Shown one piece after another: positions 53,056 to 64,000 of a DNA stretch of 64,000 nt (the first letter of the stretch is position 1; every line of letters begins with the position of its first letter). Made by a program: the position numbers and the translations under genes. The stretch is from positions 468,227-532,226 of the forward strand of contig BLJB01000026.1 of the NCBI GenBank assembly GCA_013423325.1. Direction: 5' to 3'. The notes below the pieces were generated by a model. The model saw only the letters and a program-made list of their open reading frames with translations. It searched no databases and had not been told where the DNA came from. The DNA is from Usnea hakonensis. Taxonomy: Eukaryota > Ascomycota > Lecanoromycetes > Lecanorales > Parmeliaceae.

Positions 53056-55091
53056 TCAGCCGGATTCAAGGTCCATTGGGGACTTTGATCTCGGCTCGGC
53101 GGCTTGATATGAATTCGAGGGTGGAGTTGGTAAAGGCTTTCCGCGGGAGTGGTGGCGGTATTCACGAGAGGACAGCTGTGATGACCCGCCGTGGACTGAG
53201 ACTGAGGGCGATACTGTAAGTTCAGGGTCAGGAGTGTCATTTCCAGTTCGAAAGTTGGGACCATGCGCATGCCAAATGTGCTTTCCCTGGATTGATGATT
53301 GTCCGGGCCGAGGAGACGCGACCTGTGAGACCAACATGGCTCCACTCTCGCTCAGAACACCTTGAATACGAGCATTATCATCAGGAGGTAACCCTGGATG
53401 AGAAGACGGCCACTCCACCGGAAGCGAATAAAAAGTCGTCGGTAAATCTGTCTCGCTGTCACCAGAATTTGAAAAAGAGCTTGATGGCCACTCAGACTGA
53501 TTCCATGGCCACGCAGACTGGGCGGGATCTGGGAGAGATGTCGACCCGTGCTGAGTCGGACTACCTCGTGAAGCATGGAAACCTGAATTGGAAGAGTTCA
53601 TATCGTACAAAGGAGATAATCCTGGTCGAACTCGTGAAGACTTGGCGCTTGGCCGAAAGATACTAGTGGCTGTATTGTACATCGACCTTGGTGGAGCCGT
53701 AGTAGGTGTAGCAAACAAGTTCCAGGTGGCCGAATAGGTGTAGCAAACAAGTTCCAGGTGGCCGAATAGGATGAGTCAACAACCGGGTTTTCAGATTTCG
53801 TCACACGAGTGGAATCAGCGTGACTCGAGACTTCAAGGCCGTAGCTGCTGAGCTCTAGGGCTGCTCTCGCAAGAGCTGCACCCGTCTCTTCTCCCATCTC
53901 AAGTCTCAACTGCAGGCCATCCGCAACCGGCAATCTCCAACGGAGGCTTGACTCCACCAAGTATGGGTCTAGTCTTAGTAAGTCCTGCCACGCAGCCTCC
54001 ACTTCTGGTCGTAGCAACAAGCCTCGAATGACGTTGCTCAAATCCCACGCGTTCATAGTTTGGCCGGATTTCCAATGCTCGTTGTCGATATGATTGGATC
54101 GATCGATGATCGAGGAGAATAGAGTAACACAAAACCCGCAGGAAAAAGCTTTTTTGTTGAGTTCGAAACGCCATTTGTCAGTGAGGACAGCGCTAGTGGC
54201 ACCAGAGATACCGTGCAATGCTAGATGCTTCATCATGTCGCCCTTCCTAGACTTCTTGAGAGGCCCCTTTGTGTTTCCAATACAAAGGGAGATATTGTGC
54301 CCCGCGAGATGCTCTGGACTAGGACTTTGGCAGTCGCAGAGTGCGCAGCTTCGGCCATGCTTAGTTTGTATTACCGGGCCATCTGGCATGCACAAGAAAC
54401 CGCGTTCGTGCTCTTTCTCGTGCCTCTTCCATCCCTCACACGTGTATACTGGTCTTAAGTGCTCTCCATGAGTACACCAATGTGCATGATCCGATACTTC
54501 ATTCTCGGGGTTGGCTTCTACAAGCTGGGGTAGAGGCTGGCCATGTCCCAAGGAGCTTCGAGGGGTGCTGTACCTGCTACTGAGGACAGACGACGGAGCA
54601 AGGGAGCTCGTGGAAGATCTCAAGGCAGACTTTGCGGACGAACGTCGGGAATGGCGTGATGGAGATGCTGAGGATGGTTTAACGCGCTGTTTATTGACAT
54701 TGTCTGCGAGGCTACGTTACTCGGATGGCATATGGAGACAGGAAACAATTGACAAATATTACTGACTAGAGAGGAGGTGATATTGAAGCCAGGCCCCGAT
54801 GTCGCTATCGTGGCAATCTTTCAATATGGACAGCGCATCGAGCTGCTCGCTGGAAAGAGCTCCGTGACCCGCTCGATGCTGAAAGCCAGATTGGATAGAC
54901 CGTATGACAGTGATCCACGCGAGGATTTTTTCCTCGTCAAATTCTTGCAATGTGGCGATAGCAGCATGCTGCTCTAATGTCGGAAAGGCACACCCGTGCC
55001 CATCAGTGTCTGCACTGTTGGAGCCAGGGAACGAGTCGAGCTGATTAGGTGCGGCTGGGCTTCTGACTAATGACGTAGCATTCTTCTGCAT
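53056..55091 (-). CDS. Zinc-finger-type fungal protein, frameshifted by a 32-bp tandem duplication
   Basis: Exons 54767-55091 and 53056-54703 (GTCAGT...CAG intron). The N-terminal domain is helical (LQEFDEEKILAWITVIRS and LDALSILKDCHDSDIGAWL). A Ser/Arg linker follows, then cysteine/histidine pairs of a degenerate C2H2 region (HWCTHGEH, YTCEGWKRHEKEHERGF, CALCDCQSPSPEHLAGH, FSCGFC with HIDNEH). Such proteins are common in Pezizomycotina and thought to be nuclear. As read, the frame ends at 53598 after 476 aa. Within it lies a perfect 32-bp tandem duplication (53705-53768). Counting one copy only, the frame continues exactly to the stop at 53056, for 646 aa, through a Ser/Pro-rich C-terminus that is open over 220 codons. 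This is either a recent mutation or an assembly artefact. Confidence 0.8.
53705..53768. repeat. Perfect 32-bp tandem duplication inside a coding exon
   Basis: The unit starting GTGTAGCAAACAAGTTCCAG occurs at 53705-53736 and again at 53737-53768 with no mismatch. Because 32 is not a multiple of three, it shifts the frame of the minus-strand gene it lies in. Confidence 0.95.
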
Positions 55092-56673
55092 TGCAAAAAA
55101 AGAAAAGTTGTGTCTTGTACCTGACTCTTGAAATCTTGTATCAGACCATTGAACATGAGGGTTGGTATGGAATGATGAATGATATTAAGTTGAGAATCTT
55201 GCGCTGGGGAAACCTGCTTTCATGTCTGCCTTGGCCATAAGAGGCTGACACGCTGCCGCCGTGGCCAAAGCCGTCAATACGAATTGTGGTGTACCTTATG
55301 GTGTATCAGAGTTTGGCAGGCGCTAGCGAGGTGTGGGACAGCGGTTGGGGGCGCATTTCTCACAATCATAAGGTAGGTTTGGCCATCTTAGCCTTCAGGA
55401 GTCGCCAAAGATGGCAGTGTACGCAGGATCAACCCATTTGCGACACGCGACGGTGAAAAAGAACCTCCTCGGCAACAGTTGTATAGCCTCGCCTGCAGAG
55501 ACCAAGATTGACCACTCCCTCAAGACCATAAGTAAAGAAGCAAACCGCGAGGTACGATGAAAACGGGAAACCAATTGCATGGAAGCAGGCGTTAAAAGAA
55601 ATACTACTCGAGTAAAAAGGCTTACAGGAAGGGTGCGCCGCCTCCCCGAAGATCCCAACCCGATCTTTGATCAAGGGTGGTTCACGGAAAGGTGCAGAAT
55701 CCACATTAGAGTCGATTGGTACGAATGCAAGTACTTTGGCTTCTGACATGTTTGAAGAAGACTTCAACCAATGAAGACGTAATACTAATGACATTCACGC
55801 CAAACCGTGCATACAACATAACTAACAATGGATCGTCCGAAATTCTGGTGGGTAGCTCGTACGAACTTTCTCCTTTGCAGAGTCTCGACATCCTCAAAGA
55901 TTTTGCGTCACAGTGGTGAAGCCCAAGTCTATAACAACATCGCATCCCGTGATAGTCGTTCTATTTGCTACTCCGTTTGGCCATTACGCATATCTCATCC
56001 TTGCCGGCAAAGTATGTTGTACCGCTACCCAAAGCTAAAGTATCCCTCCCCTTCCCCCGGCCGAGCTCCCGTGCTCCCACCCCCACTCTCCGGCCATAAT
56101 CTTGCACGCAGGACTCGAAAAAAGGGTCTCGATTCTTGCTACCTTATGTTTCTAAAGTAAGACCAAATCTTTGAGAACTGAGTGCTTTTACATAGACATG
56201 ACGGCTTATTTATGAAATGACACATTGAAATCTTGGGCGTGTGCCCTTGAGATAGTACTTGACTCGGGACAGCTCTCCTACGATAGACCTCTAACGCTAA
56301 AATTAACCTCTCCAGCATACTGAAATAGGGGTCAAACCCAAGACTCTTAGTAAGGCTATAGGCTTAATCCCCTTTGGCCGTACCAAAAATCTCGATTTTA
56401 CGCGCTAAAATAATGCGCGAGACGGGGCTTCCAGGGACTTCTCCCCATAAATACTCAAGTACCCCACATCCATACCACTCTTTAAGCAGCCCTACTCCAG
56501 TAGCGCGACTGTAAAGGGCATGCTTGATCAATGGAGTCTGCTTAAACAGAAGGCATAAATCTTGATGTTAAAAACTCTCTTGGGGTATTTAACCCTAGGT
56601 AATTAGTAGCGAGTCCTTATTCCTTGCTCTAGTCTGCTTGTTGTGGGCCACAGCCAATCGCTCGCCGCCTTCT
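55092..56673. other. Intergenic
   Basis: 1.6 kb without a supported gene. A GGTTTGACCCC block (minus strand, near 56331-56341) resembles a mutated B box, but no complete tRNA can be folded around it. The 56270-56620 sequence looks like decayed repeat. Confidence 0.4.
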
Positions 56674-57387
56674 TCATTCTTCCACCGAGACTTCTGCTCC
56701 CTTTGCTGCCAGGAAGCTGTGATACTCTAGGGGATGGAAGACTATTTGCGCTCCTTCACCGTTCCCACTCTCGAGCCTCCCAGTGCCCAGTGCAGGCCAC
56801 AGCTTCTTTTCCCAAAGCTTCCACCTATCTACCATCATATCCTCATTGTACGATGTTGTGATGGGCACCTGAAAATCTACTGAACAAACCCGACAATGAC
56901 GCACGAATTCCACCACTACAGTTGCGAAAGTGTTGAGACACGCTAGCTTCTCACATAGAGAAGGTGGACAATCAGGTCGATCAAAACCCCAGTCAGCAAT
57001 GCTGCCATTGCCGTATTCAATAGAAACGAGGCACTCGCGCTTTAGATTTGTTCCATCGAGATCCGTAAAGCGGTCAAACAGTCTGAACGTGGGCTGTTGC
57101 GGAAGCGTAGTCGCACCTCCTAGGTAGATGCGGAAATGGAATCTTTCAATGGTTTTCCAATTCGTCGGGAAGCTATTGACACGGCCGCCAGTGAGGCCCA
57201 TCTTGACGCGGAAAACTGCCTCCTGAATCAGGAGCTCTTTGGCTTCATCGTGTATCTGTTTCGAGGTACGCAAGATGGCGACGCTGCCAGCTCTGAGGAG
57301 AGGGGCGTATATGTCATCGCGCAATTCGCGAGGCAGGGAGAGTAGGTGGCCTTCAGGGACTGGGGTGGAACTGAGTTTGTTCGCCAT
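56674..57387 (-). CDS. F-box-like / 2EXR-type hypothetical protein
   Basis: Single-exon 237-aa protein from ATG 57387. The N-terminus LLSLPRELRDDIYAPLLRAG (residues 15-34) and LRTSKQIHDEAKELL (39-53) match the short F-box-like start seen in the large fungal family of LPxELRxxIY proteins, which may serve as substrate adaptors for SCF ubiquitin ligases. The rest is a mixed alpha/beta domain with several cysteines (RHCRVCSVDF) and no catalytic motif. Such genes are expanded and fast-evolving in filamentous ascomycetes. SCF membership is not shown by the sequence. Confidence 0.8.
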   Translation of the reverse strand: MANKLSSTPVPEGHLLSLPRELRDDIYAPLLRAGSVAILRTSKQIHDEAKELLIQEAVFRVKMGLTGGRVNSFPTNWKTIERFHFRIYLGGATTLPQQPTFRLFDRFTDLDGTNLKRECLVSIEYGNGSIADWGFDRPDCPPSLCEKLACLNTFATVVVEFVRHCRVCSVDFQVPITTSYNEDMMVDRWKLWEKKLWPALGTGRLESGNGEGAQIVFHPLEYHSFLAAKGAEVSVEE

Positions 57388-57858
57388 GCTACTAAGCTCA
57401 GGCGCGTTGCCAGCTTACAATTTACAGGACTGGTCAAGATGCAGAGTTTAAAATAATGAAAAAGAATTTATAGCGATGCCTTTTAAGTATCTGTGTGATA
57501 ATCTAAAAAAGACATCCCAGTGTTGAGTTATCATACGCAATGTCCAATGAGCTACCATATATATCTGGCGTCATAAGCAGATCTGTTAAAGGATCAGCGT
57601 TTTAAATACTGATTGTGTTGAGGAATATCGATTTGCTGTGGCATGAAGGGATGGAAGTGTCAAGAGAGAAGATTTAGGCAAAAGAAGTGTGAAGCAGCAC
57701 AAGTGTCAAGCAAGACACGAGTGTCGAAGTTCGCGGCACCAGGATGCCACGTTGAGTCTAGTGCCAAGGAAGTACTGCGTTCAGCACGAGGATTATGATG
57801 TTAGAAAATTTGAGCGGAAATGCAAGCCTACAAGTGAGACCGATCTCAATACTCCTTG
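57388..57858. other. Intergenic
   Basis: 471 bp between two minus-strand genes, holding the presumed promoter of the F-box-like gene. No gene seen. Confidence 0.45.
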
Positions 57859-58903
57859 TCAGATCCACCTCATATCGCGAATGCGCAGCGTAAAGACCTC
57901 ATTTTCTTTCGCCGTCCCGAGTCTATTACCCTCTATCGTCGCCGTGCTAGACTCTTGGCCTTCTTCTGTGGTGATCCTGATTGCCAAGTCTTCATGCTCA
58001 TTGATAAGTTCAGCCGTATGTCTGACAATACCCCCAGGAGGACCTGTACCGGACGCTTTTGATTTGTTTATGCTGAAATCGCTCAGATCAAGTCTATAGA
58101 TATCTGTTCGATCACGTGAAGACTGGTCTCGGTAACCCAGTCCACCAATGATGAAAATATAGTCCTTGCCAGTCGTTGGATCTGCAAATAATGTGGATGT
58201 GTGGAAGTCAGTAGGTGGGAAAATGCCGAGCGGATAGCTACGTGGCATAAGTGTAGGAAGCCGAATGAGTAGACCGATCAAGAAGGAGACCTACCCATAT
58301 ATCTTAATGCAATCTGGACTGAACAGTGGAGGTGGATTGCTCTTTTGGGGTGCGTTGAAGACCACCACATCTTATATTGCCTCCGGGTCAGCAAATCACG
58401 ATGACAGAGATAGTGAAGGCTCCAATCCTGCAGGAAATTGGACAAAATGCTTCCAGCCCGTTCTAGGAGCACTTGCCATTGTAGATACAAAAATCCGGAT
58501 CGTAATGATCCTCATGCTCACCACCAATGCAGACGATACGGCCATTAGGAAGCTTCGTAAGCGTTGAACCGTTTCGAATGAAGCACCAGATTGGATCCAT
58601 CGGGTCTGCCAAAGGGTAATCCCTGTTCGCAAAGGTTTGACGAGCACCCCAAGCAGACAGTCCTCCTGGACCAGCCTGGAATTTCCAGAATGGATTGTCC
58701 ATATCAGTTGGATTGGTTGTTCCGTGCATGTTGGCATGTCGATTTTTATGGAATTGTTCGCGAGTAATTTGGAACAAGGGTTCCGCTTCTTCAAAACGGT
58801 AACCCTCAAGTACGTCGTAAATCCTTGGCTTAGGGGTGAGCATAGGGTCATAGTCTTCTTCGATTGGACTTGTGGCGTCCTGCTCATCATCTGCTGAAGC
58901 CAT
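57859..58903 (-). CDS. Beta-propeller (kelch-type) hypothetical protein
   Basis: Exons 58477-58903, 58295-58370 and 57859-58237 give 293 aa with consistent phases. The conserved blocks are IGGEHEDHYDPDFCIYN (residues 126-142), IYGYPLGIFPPTDFHT joined across the second intron, and YIFIIGGLGYRDQSS. These have the (I/V)xGG spacing of kelch blades, and related fungal proteins share all three. Only about four blades are visible, so the fold may be incomplete or divergent. The first intron has a GC donor (GCAAGT) with AG acceptor; it is needed to keep IYN-DVVVFN in frame. The start is taken at the first in-frame ATG; a longer N-terminus through an upstream exon is possible. Function unknown. Confidence 0.75.
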
Positions 58904-59468
58904 GACGGTAGGAGACTGAGCTCTAGATGACGGCGTGGGGTCAGATACGTGCAAGCAGATTCTCTTCGAAGAGACTGAAAAAAGGCAACGAATGGAGCGT
59001 AAGAGGACCGAGCTGATAATTCTGGAATCTCTCGAATAAGGCTTTCTGTAGAAGCACCTCGATACAACGAAGACAGGAATGGTCCCCGCCGTCTAGCTCA
59101 CTTAGCTCGAAAAAGGATTCCAACTAAAGAATTGCCTTCCTTAAATTACATCCCATCTATCCATTCCCAGACCCTACCAAGGTCTAATAGGAAGCCAGAT
59201 GAGTATCTCAAGAGTCGTCAGCTTCAAAATATGCATACGGCCAAATCAACAATGATGTCGCCCGGTGCTTGCCTTCTACAAAATGAATTATCTAAGATTC
59301 ATTCAGCAAAATATGGATATGAAGCGGAGTTGGTTATTTGATTTCTAGATGCTGGTATTGCAACAAGCCAACCAGGCATGCAGAAATATAAGGTACAATA
59401 GGAAAATTACAATGCTATACAGACCCAACCTTGACTCTATCTGTTCGAAACAGAAAGTATATGAGATA
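58904..59468. other. Intergenic
   Basis: Upstream of the propeller gene and downstream of the helicase stop. A CTTTTTTCAG acceptor-like site on the minus strand near 58975-58984 could join an upstream exon to the propeller gene, but no exon with a clear start was found. Confidence 0.4.
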
Positions 59469-61651
59469 CTAGAAACGAGATCTGAGCTCTCGTCCTTCGT
59501 AGCCACCGCTACCCCTGCCGCTACGCTGCCCTCCATAGCCTCTATCACGATCCCCTCCGTAGCCACCACGACTCCTGCCGCCACGATCTCCACCGTAGCC
59601 TCCAGCACGATCCCCTCCGTATCCTCCGCCACGGCTTCCATAAGACGAACGACCGTCCCGATCTGAGCTTCCGTGAGACCGTGTCCGCCCGCCCATACCT
59701 TGACTTCTACCCATTCCAGCATAGTCGGGCTCTCGCTCTTCATGGCCTGTCATGAGACCCTGTATTTGCTGGAGGCGAAGTCTCGAGACGATTGCTGGGG
59801 GTACGGAGGGTGGTGTCTCCATCCCCCAGCCGTACTTGACCCGGTCATTCAAGGCATCCACTAGTTTCTGCTTATCTCTAAACCACTGGAAAATACCCAA
59901 GCCTGCCATGTAGGACCCTACTTTCAGCACGCGGGGTGCCAATTTAACTGCGGTACCTATCTGGGTCAAAGTGGTGGCGGCGTCCTCGGGCAGCTGAGCA
60001 TTTTGCTTCATGTCCACTTTAGCTGTCTTTAGAGTGTCGTCGATTTTCAGGGGCATGTTGCGGAGCTTGTGGTGTAGCTCTAGGGTCTCCAGATTTGTGA
60101 TGAAGATCCAGCCTTCGCCAGTCTTGTCTCCTCGAGCTGTCCGACCTATCCGGTGGACATACTGCTCTTCAGAGGGAGGGAGACCGATCTGAATGACATG
60201 AGTGACATTTGGGAAATCCATTCCTCGAGCGGTCACATCAGACGAGAGCAAAATCCCAGACTCTGCACGTCGGAAACCCTCTGCTGCTCTAGTCCGCTCA
60301 TGTTGGGAAAGCCGCGCGTGGATTTCGATGATCTTGGCTGGGTGCAGAGGACTTGAATGAGATTGGCCTTGCCCCAAACTCTGAAGGTTGTTGAGAATAG
60401 ACGCGGCGAGCGCGACATCGGCCGTAGCTCCAAAGTAGACGATAGCCTTGAATGGTCTTGTAGATCCTCCGTTAGTGTTGGCTGCTGCATGGATCTCCCG
60501 TTTGCAGAGCTCAAGTAAGGCAGGCATGAGATTCTCCAGGCCGCCCACATTGACTAATTTCTGGGGGACCTTTTTGTGGGTCGCCAATTCACCCTTCTGC
60601 ACGGTTTGGACAAATTGGAAACCCTTTTTCATTGTTTGGCGGACAACTTGCATGACTTCTTGAGGTACGGTGGCAGAGTAAAGGAGCGTCTGTCGATCCA
60701 CTTCGTCTCTCCTGGGGAGAGATTGTTGTATGGCTCGAAGTTCAGCCGCAAATCCTTGATCCAGCAATCTATCCGCTTCGTCAAGTACGAAACAGCTTAG
60801 ATTTGGCGCCCGGACCCGGCTGTACGGATCCGACAGAAGGTCATTCAGTCGACCTGGTGTTCCAACTAGAACGTGACATCCTTCTGCCTTCATCTGTCTG
60901 AGAGCATAGGCTTTTCCCGTACCACCAACTGCGGTTTGTATGATGATCCCAGTATTGAGGGTCACTTTCCTTGCTTCCACCGCGATCTGCTCCGCTAATT
61001 CTCTTGTTGGAGATATTATAATGGCTCTGATATCGATAGGCTGGCCACGCCGACCAGAACTAGTACGTGTCTCGAGACTCGGGTCCACATTGATGATATT
61101 TTGGAGAAGAGGTATGAGAAAGGCTAGGGTTTTTCCCGTCCCCGTACGTGCTTGTGCTAGACTAGGTAAAAGGTGAGAAAGCTGAGATCTTGAGAATAGT
61201 TCTCATTGATTGCTTACATATCTCGACCCTTGAGCGACTCGCTTATCGTCATGCTCTGCACCTGTGTCATAGTTTCAAGGCCCATCTTTTTCGTAATGGT
61301 GTCCACTACTGTTTGGCAGACCATTCCACCCTTCACCAGATCCTCGAATCTTGTTAACGGACCATGTTGTTCGGCTCGTTTTGTTTGGGCACCTGATGGT
61401 GGTTTTTGCGAATAAACCCCAGGCTCAATATCCTCTTTGATGTCTTCGTCTTCGGCCACAACTTTGGCTGCAGCGGCTATTCTCCATTGGGAAGAGCTGC
61501 CAAAAGGCCTCGTTATACTTGAATATATGAATTGTGGAAGGCGTCGCTGTATATTTCGTGTGTTGTCAGGTCTACCGCACCTGGAGCATTTTGAAAGAGA
61601 GGATAGTGATCTCGCGACAGAGGATGGACCTCTGCGGGCAGCGTTAAGCAT
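59469..61651 (-). CDS. mss116: Mitochondrial DEAD-box RNA helicase, Mss116/CYT-19 type
   Basis: General RNA chaperone for group I and II intron splicing in mitochondria. Exons 61218-61651 and 59469-61161 give 708 aa. I use the ATG at 61651 because it opens a basic, Ser-rich presequence (MLNAARRGPSSVARSLSSLS). Helicase motifs appear in order: Q-region (MTQVQSMTI), motif I ARTGTGKT (149-156), Ia PTRELA, Ib TPGR, II DEAD, III SAT, V ARGMDFP and VI HRIGRTARG. The C-terminal extension is the Mss116-type helical domain (YMAGLGIFQWFRDKQKLVDA), followed by a Gly/Arg/Tyr-rich RNA-binding tail (GGYGGDRGGRSRGG). Length and tail fit Neurospora CYT-19 and yeast Mss116. Confidence 0.95.
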
Positions 61652-62068
61652 GGACTGGCGACACTGAGCGGATTGATCTGGCGAAGTTGCTGGCAATATT
61701 ATCAAAGGACAGTCGATTACGAGTTGATGGGGCTCAAGTACGATAGGACTAAAGGTAGACTTTTTTTCTCGGAATCTACGACGCTTGGCCCGATTGAACT
61801 TGGCGGATTCTGGACCCTGATTTTGAACTTTGAAGAAAAGCTAAAATAAGCGCGCTATGGTTCAGGTAAAGGAAAGTAAAGTAAACACCGCGATCGACTA
61901 CTTTCCTTCATCATCACCATCAACCCATCAATCTTTCCCTTCTTACAGATTCATGCAATCGACTTACCGCCTCGCCAAACCCCTGACTTCAACTCTGCAT
62001 CACCACGGAAAAGCCAAACAAAACCGGCATCGAAACATCAACCCTCATCAGAAAGACAGAAATATAAA
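61652..62068. other. Divergent promoter region
   Basis: 417 bp between the helicase start and the small basic-protein start; presumably a shared divergent promoter. A frame at 61857-62090 (+) overlaps the next gene out of frame and is not supported. Confidence 0.45.
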
Positions 62069-62302
62069 ATGCCACCAGCCAAGCAGGTAAGCTGTCACGC
62101 GCCTTTCCAATCCGAGCGACTTGGCCATAGCTTTGCTATCTTTCCCCCAACCGATCACTGATTTCATCGCTGTGCCATATAGACCGGCTTAGAGAAGGCC
62201 CACGTTGTGCGCGCCGAGAAGAAGAAAGCGCGCGAGGCCATCAAAGCCAAACGTCTTGCCGCATTGAAGAAAGCGCGTGAAACGAAGGCGAAAGCGAAAT
62301 AG
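62069..62302 (+). CDS. Very small basic Lys/Ala-rich protein
   Basis: Two exons, 62069-62086 and 62183-62302, give 45 aa starting MPPAKQTGLEKAHVVRAEKK. The ATG context (AAAATGCC) and both splice sites (GTAAGC, ATATAG) are good. The chain is one highly charged helix of Lys, Ala, Arg and Glu, about one-third Lys/Arg, like a ribosome-associated or nucleolar peptide. No named family recognised. It sits head to head with the helicase. The coding status rests on the clean splice and composition alone. Confidence 0.6.
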
Positions 62303-64000
62303 AGAAGGAACATCTGAAGTGAGGGTGGAGAAAGGCTGTTGGGCGTCAGGGCGTTGAGGGAGGATGTTTTGTGTCACAGCATCTGTGACTCCAACAAGCG
62401 TGAGATGGTGCGAGTTCATGTGGATCAACTTCCTCGTTGCTATTCCCCACACTGTCATTGATATGGCGAATTTTCCAAGAGATGCATCAGCTTTTATACA
62501 GGAAATAAGCGACGGACCACTGGCGGCAGAACCGAATTGAAACCCTGCTCACTTGGTTCTCGCCCAATACACTTTGATAATATCACCATGTACCTTGCCT
62601 TCAGGACCTACTGGTTCTCCGGGGCTTCCTGCTTGTCCCTGTTTAATATAGCATACCGTACGCCGATGCCGCATCCCGAATTGGACACTGGCATGCGCTC
62701 ATTTTCCGCACATTCTCTTACGGGATTTTGTACGCTTTGGCAGGACCTGTCATTTTTGTTTAGCACTTTCACTGCGAAGATTCGTAGGTGTGGAAGGACC
62801 CAAAACTCTACTATTCAAGTAGGTACTTGTGTAGCGTAAGTGCGACCGCAAGATATAGCCGCTGGAAATTGCGTCTGTATGTTGTAGTCATCTATAATGC
62901 TCCGGCCGTATAACATTTCGTCAAACCGTCATTTTGGCGGTCGATCTTGTTTCAAATGCTGGAGGAGCCGAGTGTCGGTGCCTAGGACGATGATTTTGGA
63001 AACCTTATTCCGTTCGCTCAATTTGAGCCAAAGCTTCTCTGTTGGCAGTTGGAGTCAGGATGGGAGTATCGTCATTGTCAAGGAACTTGAAGCTTCCGAT
63101 GTTGTTGTGTTCATGGATAAGACTTTAGAGGTGAAGAGTCTGCTTTCAGCTTCGATAAATTTTAGACAATGTCCAGTATTGTATTAGTGGCTGCAATCCA
63201 AATATGAGATACGGCCTGTTCGTCAGGAATTTGGATGCCCTTGCACCACAGAAAAGCTGCTGGCCAGACCTTCTTTTGAAATCTTGGTGAATCTGGGGCT
63301 TGTATGTCCAAAAATAAGTCTTTTCTTTTCAAAGATTGTGGTAGGATAGAGACTAAGGTCCTATGGAAAGTTGAACTTCAGAGAAGAGGATGATTCTCTT
63401 TTGCAAAAGTTCTGCTTAGATCTCGAGGTCTTGTAGTCAAGAATCGTCAAGCGGCATGCATCTATTCGTACAGCCCGCCCAGTAGGCGTCCTTGTTGCCT
63501 TCGAGTGAACGCCACCTTTGGTACTTTGCCTCCCCGTGGATAGGAAAGCACACATCTGACTGTCCAATGGCATTCATTGTGCTTAATTGATCAAGGCATG
63601 CACCGTAAATTTGTCGACGATCAAGACCTCAGGACTAATGATCCAACTAGATATGGGCATTTTAATGGTGTAAGAGCTATGAGGTAGGCGCATTAGAGCA
63701 GCGTATTACAGAAAACTCGTATCTGTCACTTTGCACAGGCGAATACTCAATTCCCGTGGTCAAATGTATGTCGGACAGGAGTATACGTCTCGTCATGCTG
63801 GCAAAGCGATCTATTGGGTAAAGACGTTCTCAATACGTATGTTGTACCAAGTAAGGGTGCGTGTCATTCTCGCTAATCGCACCGCCAAGGACTGTGGGGC
63901 CCTCCATGTTCTAATTTTAGAACGGCTATAACATACCGTATCCGATAACCGCCGAGAGGCAACAAATGTGACTCTCCACACCATTATTTAGATTATTCCT
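62303..64000. other. Gene-poor right end
   Basis: 1.7 kb without a supported gene. Frames of 66-100 codons (62537-62839, 62897-63187 and 63731-63931, +) have no domains and weak starts. A gene entering from beyond the right edge cannot be excluded. Confidence 0.4.

Noticed and set aside
56285..56400. Possible tRNA on the minus strand
   Set aside because: A B-box-like GGTTTGACCCC and an A-box-like stretch are present, but acceptor and anticodon stems cannot be paired.
1..64000. CRISPR array, operons or ribosome-binding sites
   Set aside because: The DNA is eukaryotic; the tandem repeats seen lack regular spacers and genes contain spliceosomal introns.

Overview
This is nuclear DNA of a filamentous ascomycete (Pezizomycotina; the gene families fit Leotiomycetes best, but that rank is inference). 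The evidence is short spliceosomal introns (mostly 45-100 nt) with GT-AG ends and CTAAC/CTGAC-like branch sites, a fungal kinesin-1, RAD6, a Tsp3-type tetraspanin, a Mss116/CYT-19-type helicase, a Zn2Cys6 factor and fungal NLR-like proteins. Gene models were built by hand by joining open frames across plausible splice sites and checking phase. Spans run from start to stop codon; UTRs are not annotated.

Left part (0.8-18.7 kb): kinesin heavy chain (-), RAD6 E2 enzyme (-), a gene-poor stretch, a DUF202 membrane protein (+) facing a tetraspanin (-), a SAP-domain protein (-), an ankyrin protein with a fungal STAND-type N-terminus and an early in-frame stop (+), a small three-WW-domain protein (-) and a Cys-rich repeat protein (+).

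Middle part (19.5-31.2 kb): a secreted modular glycoprotein (+), a short solo LTR with target-site duplication beside a tRNA-Glu gene interrupted in its T-loop, a small membrane protein (+), and an MFS transporter (-) divergent from a Zn2Cys6 regulator (+).

Accessory part (31.2-45.6 kb): repeat-rich spacers and three large NLR-like genes on the + strand. They are a ubiquitin-like/zinc-finger protein, an ankyrin protein, and a protein joining a SERAC1-like alpha/beta hydrolase to a von Willebrand A domain. The last is the most unusual architecture here.

Right part (46.8-62.3 kb): two divergent genes with C-terminal membrane anchors, a small secreted protein, a zinc-finger protein frameshifted by a perfect 32-bp tandem duplication, an F-box-like protein, a beta-propeller-type protein, the mitochondrial DEAD-box helicase and a 45-aa basic protein. 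The last 1.7 kb shows nothing convincing. Housekeeping genes sit at both ends and the centre is accessory, so the window looks like a mixed region rather than one operon-like system.
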